Shown here piece by piece: positions 21,929 to 27,098 of a stretch of DNA of 27,098 nt. Origin of the DNA: Castellaniella hirudinis_A (GTDB taxonomy: Bacteria; Pseudomonadota; Gammaproteobacteria; Burkholderiales; Burkholderiaceae_B); NCBI RefSeq assembly GCF_047468865.1, contig NZ_JBLGTV010000021.1:1-27098 (forward strand), read 5' to 3'. A program made the translations under genes and the position numbers. Numbering within the stretch: position 1 is the stretch's first letter; the number at the start of each line of letters is the position of its first letter. Below the pieces are notes generated by a model. The model was not told the origin of the DNA. It saw nothing but the letters and a program-made list of their open reading frames with translations, and did not search any database.

Positions 21929-22228
21929 ATGAAGAACGCGCCCGTCCTGTTCGCTCTCGCGTCCCTGCTGGCCGGCTGCGACCGGCCGCCTTCTATGGAT
22001 GCGCTGGCCGCCGACCCGTCCCGGCTGCACGCGCTGCGCGCGCAATGCCGCGCGGGCGAGCACGACGGCGCGTTCTGCGCACACGTGGCCCAAGCCGACC
22101 TGCGCCGCTTTCTTTCCGGCAAGGCCGGCCCCGGCGAGTACCAGACGCTCGCTGACCTGCCGCCGATTCCGCCCAGCTTCGATGAACCCGCCAATGACAA
22201 CGGGCCTGGGCAGGAGAACTCGCCATGA
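21929..22228 (+). CDS. trbK: TrbK-position entry-exclusion lipoprotein
   Basis: A 99-residue lipoprotein precursor with lipobox LLAGC (Cys17) and Asp at the next position, a signal for staying at the inner membrane, as expected for TrbK. The mature part SMDALAADPSRLHALRAQC, then FCAHVAQADLRRFLSG, follows the same pattern as the EexN-like protein at 14118. The tail is proline-rich. It lies between trbJ and trbL, the place of trbK in IncP plasmids, and would block entry of a second related element. Its stop overlaps trbL by ATGA. Confidence 0.85.
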   Translation: MKNAPVLFALASLLAGCDRPPSMDALAADPSRLHALRAQCRAGEHDGAFCAHVAQADLRRFLSGKAGPGEYQTLADLPPIPPSFDEPANDNGPGQENSP

Positions 22229-23583
22229 ATGACGTGACCATCATCGACCGCTTCCTCGATACGTTCTCGCGCTACATCGACTCGGGCTTTGGCCTGCTGC
22301 ATGGCGAGGTGGCGTTTCTGACTGCCACGCTGATCGTCATCGACATGACGATCGCCGGGCTGTTCTGGGCAATGAGCCATGCCACCGGCCAGGGCGAAGA
22401 CGTGATCGCCAAGCTGATCCGCAAGGTGCTCTACGTCGGTGCCTTCGCTTACATCATCGGCAACTTCAACTGGCTGGCCGGCATCGTGTTCCGCTCGTTC
22501 GCGGGCCTTGGCCTGACGGCCAGCGGCTCGACCTTGAGCATGGAGAACTTCCTGCAACCGGGAAGGCTGGCCAAGATCGGCATCGACGCCGGGGCGCCGA
22601 TCCTCGACCAGATCGGCGACATGGCGGGCTTTCCCGAGGTGTTCGTGAACATCACGCCCATCGTCGTGATGTTCCTCGCCTGGCTGATCGTCCTGTTGTG
22701 TTTCTTCGTGCTGGCGATCCAGCTTTTCATCACGCTGATCGAGTTCAAATTGACGACGCTCGCGGGCTTCGTGCTGGTGCCGTTCGCCCTCTGGAACAAG
22801 ACCGCGTTCCTTGCAGAAAAGGTGCTCGGCAACGTGGTGTCGTCGGGCATCAAGGTGCTGGTGCTGGCCGTCATCGTAGGCATCGGCTCGGGCTTGTTCG
22901 CCGAGTTCCAGGTGCAACCGGCCGAGCCGTCCATCGACCATTCGGTCGTCGTCATGCTGGCCTCGCTGACCCTGCTGGCGCTGGGCATCTTCGGGCCAGG
23001 CATTGCGACCGGGCTGGTATCGGGCGGCCCGCAGCTCGGCGCGGGCGCAATGGCTGGCGCGGCGCTGGGCGCGGCCGGCACCGCCGTTGCCGTGGGCGCT
23101 GCGGCCACGGGCGTCGGTGGCGCTGTCGCTGCCGGTGCGCGCATGGCACCGGCTGCCGCCAACCTGGCCGGCAGCGGTGCGCGTGCCGCCGCCGGGGCCG
23201 CCAGCAGCGCGAAGTCGGCGTTTCAGGCTGGCTCCGCTTCTGCTGGCGGCGGCTTGAAGGGTGCCGCCGCCGGCGTGGGCAACGTCGCCAAGACCGGCGC
23301 GCAGGCGGCCGGGCAGAAGGTGGCGCAAGGCGCGCGCTCGATCCGCGAACGCGCTGCCGCTGCGTTCAGCGCCGATGCGCCTGCATCCGCACCCACAGCG
23401 GGCAGCGGTGCCCCCAGCAGCGACGCGCCGCCGTCCACGCCGCAGGAGCAACCCGCCTGGGCGAAGCGCCTGCACCGCCGCCAGCAACTCACCCATGCCG
23501 CGACGACCGCCGCCCACACGCTGCGCGGTGGCGACGGTGGCGCTTCCAGCCAAGGGCCGAGCCTGCGCAATCCCGATGAATGA
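22225..23583 (+). CDS. trbL: TrbL, VirB6-like polytopic membrane protein
   Basis: A 452-residue inner-membrane protein. Residues about 20-280 hold several hydrophobic helices (for example AFLTATLIVIDMTIAGLFWA and FLAWLIVLLCFFVLAIQLFI), the P-type TrbL/VirB6 core that forms part of the transfer channel. The last 170 residues are an Ala/Gly/Pro-rich, probably disordered tail, as in other TrbL proteins. It starts in the ATGA overlap with trbK; 30 bases lie before trbF. Confidence 0.93.
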   Translation: MNDVTIIDRFLDTFSRYIDSGFGLLHGEVAFLTATLIVIDMTIAGLFWAMSHATGQGEDVIAKLIRKVLYVGAFAYIIGNFNWLAGIVFRSFAGLGLTASGSTLSMENFLQPGRLAKIGIDAGAPILDQIGDMAGFPEVFVNITPIVVMFLAWLIVLLCFFVLAIQLFITLIEFKLTTLAGFVLVPFALWNKTAFLAEKVLGNVVSSGIKVLVLAVIVGIGSGLFAEFQVQPAEPSIDHSVVVMLASLTLLALGIFGPGIATGLVSGGPQLGAGAMAGAALGAAGTAVAVGAAATGVGGAVAAGARMAPAAANLAGSGARAAAGAASSAKSAFQAGSASAGGGLKGAAAGVGNVAKTGAQAAGQKVAQGARSIRERAAAAFSADAPASAPTAGSGAPSSDAPPSTPQEQPAWAKRLHRRQQLTHAATTAAHTLRGGDGGASSQGPSLRNPDE

Positions 23584-23613
23584 AGCGATTCCTGATCTTC
23601 AAGGAGAACACCC

Positions 23614-24318
23614 ATGCGATTCAAACGCCCGCAGGTGCGCTATGCCGACACGCCGCAGCCTGCGACCCCTTACCAATCCGCTGCGCAAGTGTGGGACGAG
23701 CGCATCGGTTCGTCCCGCGTGCAAGCGAAAAACTGGCGGCTGATGGCTTTCGGCTGCCTGTTGCTGGCGCTGCTGATGGCCGGCGGCCTGGTGTGGCGCT
23801 CGGCGCAGTCCATCGTCACGCCTTACGTCGTGGAAGTGGACAATGCGGGCCAGGTGCGCGCCGTTGGCGAAGCTGCCACGCCGTACCGGCCTAGCGACGC
23901 CCAAGTGGCATACCACCTGGGCCGCTTCATCGAGCTGGTGCGCTCGCTGTCCATCGACCCCATCGTCGTGCGCCAGAACTGGCTCGACGCCTACGACTAC
24001 ACCACCGACAAGGGCGCCGTGGTGCTCAACGACTACGCGCGGGTCAACGACCCGTTCGCGCGCATCGGCAAGGAATCCGTCACGGTGCAGATCACCAGCG
24101 TGACCCGCGCCAGCGACACGTCTTTCAACGTGCGCTGGACGGAACGGCGCTTCGTCAACGGCGCCGCGGCGGGCACCGAACGCTGGAACGCCGTGATTTC
24201 CATCGTGCAGCAGACCCCGCGCACCGAACAGCGCCTGCGCAAGAACCCCTTGGGCATCTACGTCAACGGTCTGTCGTGGAGCCGCGAACTGGATTCTTCC
24301 GAAGGAGCCAAGCCATGA
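23614..24318 (+). CDS. trbF: TrbF, VirB8-like protein
   Basis: A 234-residue bitopic protein with a cytoplasmic N-terminus, a membrane helix at residues 43-61 (LMAFGCLLLALLMAGGLVW) and a periplasmic VirB8-type domain. Visible marks are VTPYVVEVDNAGQVRAVG, then NWLDAYDYTTDKGAVVLNDY and NPLGIYVNGLSWSREL at the end. It has a strong AAGGAGAA ribosome site. It nucleates the secretion core in the inner membrane. Its stop overlaps trbG by ATGA. Confidence 0.94.
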   Translation: MRFKRPQVRYADTPQPATPYQSAAQVWDERIGSSRVQAKNWRLMAFGCLLLALLMAGGLVWRSAQSIVTPYVVEVDNAGQVRAVGEAATPYRPSDAQVAYHLGRFIELVRSLSIDPIVVRQNWLDAYDYTTDKGAVVLNDYARVNDPFARIGKESVTVQITSVTRASDTSFNVRWTERRFVNGAAAGTERWNAVISIVQQTPRTEQRLRKNPLGIYVNGLSWSRELDSSEGAKP

Positions 24319-25316
24319 ATCCGCTTTTCCGTAAATCCGCCTTGTCGGCGATCCTGCTTGCTTCGGCTGTCTTGTTCTCTGGCTGCGCCACGCAGGGCAA
24401 GCCGCCGCCGGCCATCTTGCTCGATGAGCCGGTGCAAGCCCAGCCGCTGCCGGAACCGCCCGCGCCGGTGGAAGTGGTCAAGGTGCCCGAGCCGCTGGCG
24501 CTGCCGGCACAGTTGAAGCCATTGCCCGAAGCCGAGGACGCCAAGCCCGCGCCGGAACCGGCCGACGAAACCGTGCGCGTGTCGCGCGCCAATGCCGAGG
24601 CGCGCATCGCGCCTACGCGCGAGGGCTACGTCAATGCAATTCAGGTGTGGCCGTTCACCGATGGCGCGCTCTATCAGGTCTATGCGGCCGTGGGCCGCGT
24701 GACCGTGATTGCCTTGCAACCGAGCGAGGAACTGGTGACGGTGGCCGCCGGCGATACCGTGCGCTGGATCGTGGGCGACACGTCCAGCGGCAGCGGCGAG
24801 GCGCTGCGCGTCAATGTGATGGTCAAGCCCATCCGCTCGGGCCTCAAGACGAATCTGGTCATCACCACCAGCCGGCGCACCTACCTGCTGGAGCTGACCT
24901 CGACCGAAAAGACGTGGATGGCCTCGGTTTCCTGGGAGTACCCGAAGGACAAGATGCTGGCCTTGCAGCGCCAGGCGCAGGCGGCCAGCGCCGCCGCGCC
25001 GGTCGATACCGGCTTGTCGCTGGAGAAGATCCGCTTCCGCTACGCCATCAGCGGCAGCAATCCGCCGTGGAAGCCGCTGCGTGCCTTCGATGACGGCGAG
25101 AAGGTCTATATCCAGTTCCCCGCCGGCATCGCGCAAGGCGAGCTGCCGCCGCTGTTCGTGATCGGTGCGCAGGGCGACGGGCAACTGGTGAACTACCGCT
25201 TCCGTGCGCCGTACTACATCGTGGATCGCCTCTTTGGCGCGGCGGAGCTGCGCCTGGGCGGCGACAAGGGCGACGTGGTGCGGATCGAGCGCACGGACGG
25301 CACGCGGAGGAACTGA
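24315..25316 (+). CDS. trbG: TrbG, VirB9-like protein with lipobox
   Basis: A 333-residue envelope protein of the VirB9/TrbG family. The signal peptide carries a lipobox LFSGC with Cys24. A Pro/Glu-rich linker follows (residues about 28-100), then the conserved VirB9 domain from about residue 110 (NAIQVWPFTDGALYQVY) to the end, including LRAFDDGEKVYIQFP and YRFRAPYYIVDRLF. I chose the ATG at 24315 for its ATGA overlap with trbF; an in-frame ATG 13 codons up lacks a signal. No separate trbH-like (VirB7) gene is seen, so lipidation of TrbG itself may anchor the outer-membrane ring; this is inference. Confidence 0.93.
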   Translation: MNPLFRKSALSAILLASAVLFSGCATQGKPPPAILLDEPVQAQPLPEPPAPVEVVKVPEPLALPAQLKPLPEAEDAKPAPEPADETVRVSRANAEARIAPTREGYVNAIQVWPFTDGALYQVYAAVGRVTVIALQPSEELVTVAAGDTVRWIVGDTSSGSGEALRVNVMVKPIRSGLKTNLVITTSRRTYLLELTSTEKTWMASVSWEYPKDKMLALQRQAQAASAAAPVDTGLSLEKIRFRYAISGSNPPWKPLRAFDDGEKVYIQFPAGIAQGELPPLFVIGAQGDGQLVNYRFRAPYYIVDRLFGAAELRLGGDKGDVVRIERTDGTRRN

Positions 25317-25318
25317 CC

Positions 25319-26581
25319 ATGAGCCAGGACGACACCCCCGACCGTGCCGCGCCGCAGGCGGGCAAGGTCGCGCCCGAGGCGGTGGCGCTGCGCGCGCAGC
25401 CGCGCCCGGTCACGCGCCTGAATCGGCGCACATTGGCGATGCTCATGGGCGGCCTCTCGGTCGCCGTGCTGGGCGCCACGATCTGGTCGCTCCAGCCGCA
25501 TCGGCGCAGCGCCGATGAGCAGCCGGAGCTTTACAACGTCGATCGCGTCTCGAAGTCCGAAGGGCTGGACGGCCTTCCGGCCGACTACTCCAAGCTGCCG
25601 CAGAAGGTGCCCGAGCTGGGGCCGCCGCTGCCGGGCGATCTTGGCCCGGCCATCGTGAACTCGCAGCAGCCCGTGACGCCGACCTATGCGCCGCCTGGGC
25701 ATGACCCCGAGGACGCCTTGCGCAAAGAGGCGGACGCGGCGGCGGCCTCAGCGGTGTTCTTCCGCTCGGGCCAGCAGGGCAAGGCCGCAGCACCTGCCAC
25801 AGCCCAAGCCTCTGCGGCTGCGCCGGGCAGCGCCTTCGACCCGCTGGCGGCCGGGCCGGCCTCGACGGCGGCCCAGCCTGCCGATCCGACCGCCACGCAG
25901 AACCGGCAAGACCAGAAGGAGGCGTTCCTGAAAGGCGGTTCCACGGAAACCCGCAATTCCGGCAATCTGCAAATGCCGGCCTCGCCGTATCAGGTGATGG
26001 CCGGTACGGTGATCGCCGGGGCGCTGGTGACGGGCATTAAGTCGGACTTGCCGGGCGACGTGATCGCCACGGTGACGGAGCCGGTCTATGACTCGGCGAC
26101 GGGCAAGTTCCTGCTGATTCCACAGGGGTCGCGCATCCTCGGGAAATACAACAGTCAAGTCAGCTACGGGCAGAGCCGGGTTCAAGTGGTCTGGAACCGG
26201 ATCATCCTGCCCGACACGTCTTCGCTGACCATCGACAACCTCGTGGGCACCGACCCGGCCGGCTATTCCGGCCTTGAAGATGGCGTGGACTATCACTGGG
26301 GTCGTATCGTCGCCGGCGCGGCACTGACGACGCTGCTGGGCGTAGGTGCCGAGCTGGCCGCGCCGGAGAACCGGCAGGACGGCAACCGCATCGTGATCGC
26401 GGGGCGCGACAGCGCGCAGGACAGCATCAATCAGGTCGGCCAGGAGATGACCCGGCGCAACATGAACATCCAGCCGACCTTGACCGAGCGGCCGGGCTTG
26501 CCGGTGCGGATCATCGTCAACCGCGACTTGGTGCTGCGGCCGTACCAGCCGATGTTCTTCAACAGGGGGGCGATGCGATGA
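25319..26581 (+). CDS. trbI: TrbI, VirB10-like protein
   Basis: A 420-residue protein that spans both membranes and links the inner complex to the outer ring. It has a short cytoplasmic N-terminus, a membrane helix at residues 39-58 (LAMLMGGLSVAVLGATIWSL), an Ala/Pro/Gln-rich periplasmic stretch to about 210, and the VirB10 beta domain from SPYQVMAGTVIAGALVTGI to VNRDLVLRPY. The late hydrophobic stretch IVAGAALTTLLGVGAEL is the antenna-like segment. GCGGAGG precedes the ATG, two bases after trbG. Its stop overlaps the last gene by ATGA. Confidence 0.95.
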   Translation: MSQDDTPDRAAPQAGKVAPEAVALRAQPRPVTRLNRRTLAMLMGGLSVAVLGATIWSLQPHRRSADEQPELYNVDRVSKSEGLDGLPADYSKLPQKVPELGPPLPGDLGPAIVNSQQPVTPTYAPPGHDPEDALRKEADAAAASAVFFRSGQQGKAAAPATAQASAAAPGSAFDPLAAGPASTAAQPADPTATQNRQDQKEAFLKGGSTETRNSGNLQMPASPYQVMAGTVIAGALVTGIKSDLPGDVIATVTEPVYDSATGKFLLIPQGSRILGKYNSQVSYGQSRVQVVWNRIILPDTSSLTIDNLVGTDPAGYSGLEDGVDYHWGRIVAGAALTTLLGVGAELAAPENRQDGNRIVIAGRDSAQDSINQVGQEMTRRNMNIQPTLTERPGLPVRIIVNRDLVLRPYQPMFFNRGAMR

Positions 26582-26829
26582 GCACGGGCAAGAAGCTGCG
26601 GCTCGGGCCACTGCCGAAACTGGAGTCCACGAAGCTGACCTTCGCGTGTCCGGCCAGCCTGCGGGCCGACCTCGACCGCTACGCCGCGCTGCACGCGCAG
26701 ACCTACGGCGAGGCGGTCGATGCTGCGACGCTCATCCCGCACATGCTGGAGGCGTTCATGGCTGGGGATCGAGGATTCAGGAAAGGAGCATTGGCGGCGG
26801 CGAAGGCCGTGCAACCGAAACAAGCCTGA
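26578..26829 (+). CDS. DUF2274 family protein
   Basis: An 83-residue protein matching DUF2274, always the last gene after trbI in Tn4371-type elements. KLRLGPLPKLESTKLTFACP is the family opening, followed by ASLRADLDRYAALHAQTYG and LIPHMLEAFMAGDRGF. The strand-helix-helix order suggests an RHH-like DNA-binding protein. It overlaps trbI by ATGA. Its function is unknown; operon autoregulation is a guess. Confidence 0.85.
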   Translation: MSTGKKLRLGPLPKLESTKLTFACPASLRADLDRYAALHAQTYGEAVDAATLIPHMLEAFMAGDRGFRKGALAAAKAVQPKQA

Positions 26830-26848
26830 TTTTGTTGGTTCATCACGA

Positions 26849-26885
26849 CGAAAGCGCAGCCTACGGGCTGCGCTTTCGCTTTTGG
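26849..26885 (+). terminator. strong terminator at end of trb operon
   Basis: CGAAAGCGCAGCC (26849-26861) and GGCTGCGCTTTCG (26866-26878) form a perfect 13-bp stem with loop TACG, followed by CTTTTGG. The stem is A-rich at its 5' base, so it may work in both directions and insulate the ICE from flanking transcription. Confidence 0.9.
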
Positions 26886-27061
26886 AGTGGATTGCACCAG
26901 GCTAGAAGCTACAACAGCGATGCGCCCCGGCTCGCCGGAGTGCCCCTACACTTGCCACCGCAAAGCGCCTATGCGGCACCTAGCCTAAAAAGCAGTAGGA
27001 GCGCGCAACGGTCGATTTTTGGCCTAACCTATTGCCCCACAAGACCTTTCATGTTGCTGCC

Positions 27062-27098
27062 TGTCCGCATCAAAGGCTTGACAGCGGACATTTTTCAT
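27062..27098. other. right attachment site (attR) with abutting inverted repeat
   Basis: The window ends in TTTTTCAT (27091-27098), the 8-base core I recall for Tn4371-family integration. Directly before it, TGTCCGC (27062-27068) and GCGGACA (27084-27090) form a perfect 7-bp inverted repeat, a natural arm site for an integrase or directionality factor. The 205 bases from the terminator to here (26886-27090) hold no gene that I can support. No left copy of the core can be checked because it lies outside the window. Confidence 0.7.

Noticed and set aside
21781..23553. 590-codon open frame antisense to trbL, trbK and the end of trbJ
   Set aside because: Low-complexity Arg/Gly/Ala text opposite well-supported trb genes.
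1..27098. Insertion sequences, CRISPR arrays, tRNA or rRNA genes
   Set aside because: Looked for transposase-like proteins, terminal inverted repeats, regular spacer repeats and conserved RNA blocks; none found.

Overview
The window is the distal part and right end of a Tn4371-family integrative and conjugative element (ICE) from a GC-rich proteobacterium. A beta-proteobacterium (Burkholderiales) or a pseudomonad/xanthomonad host fits the GC-rich codon use and the family's known range. No host housekeeping gene is visible except a cargo enolase, so the host cannot be named more closely. The left edge cuts into repA. The right edge stops exactly on TTTTTCAT, the core sequence I remember for Tn4371-type attachment sites, so the window appears to end at attR. 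The integrase end lies outside.

Layout. (1) 1-5279, maintenance and DNA processing, all on +: partial repA, three iteron-like repeats, then parA, a small ribbon-helix-helix-like partner, a DUF2840 protein, the TraF peptidase, a 147-codon ORF of unknown function and a MobP/DUF3363-type relaxase. From parA to the relaxase every junction is an ATGA stop/start overlap, so this is one translationally coupled chain. (2) 5318-14094, cargo. A minus-strand set (ChrB-N-like protein, exo/endonuclease/phosphatase-fold enzyme, MFS transporter) reads away from a plus-strand fluoride set. The plus-strand set is a crcB-type fluoride riboswitch, a CLC-F fluoride/proton antiporter, a PII-like/DUF190-like protein, a Fluc (CrcB) channel, a second DUF190 protein, a small one-helix membrane protein, an extra enolase, a histidine phosphatase of phosphoglycerate-mutase type, and a LysR regulator. 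(3) 14118-26829, conjugation apparatus on +: EexN-like lipoprotein, terminator, traG (VirD4), an RHH protein, trbB-C-D-E-J-K-L-F-G-I and a DUF2274 protein, closed by a strong terminator. (4) 26886-27098, noncoding right end with an inverted repeat against the attR core.

How the parts work together. Fluoride entering the cell is sensed by the riboswitch RNA. Two unrelated exporters (CLC-F and Fluc) remove it, and an extra copy of enolase, a classic fluoride target, presumably keeps glycolysis running. A second enzyme of the same carbon segment (phosphoglycerate mutase/phosphatase fold) follows it. The element moves by a TrbB-L/VirB-like type IV secretion system using the DUF3363 relaxase and the TraG coupling protein, and it carries two related entry-exclusion lipoproteins.

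The most interesting parts are the fluoride island as a mobile unit (with enolase and phosphatase and two DUF190-type proteins), the iteron-like array in an ICE, the leaderless divergent promoter next to the riboswitch, and the paired exclusion lipoproteins. No tRNA, rRNA, CRISPR array or insertion sequence was seen.
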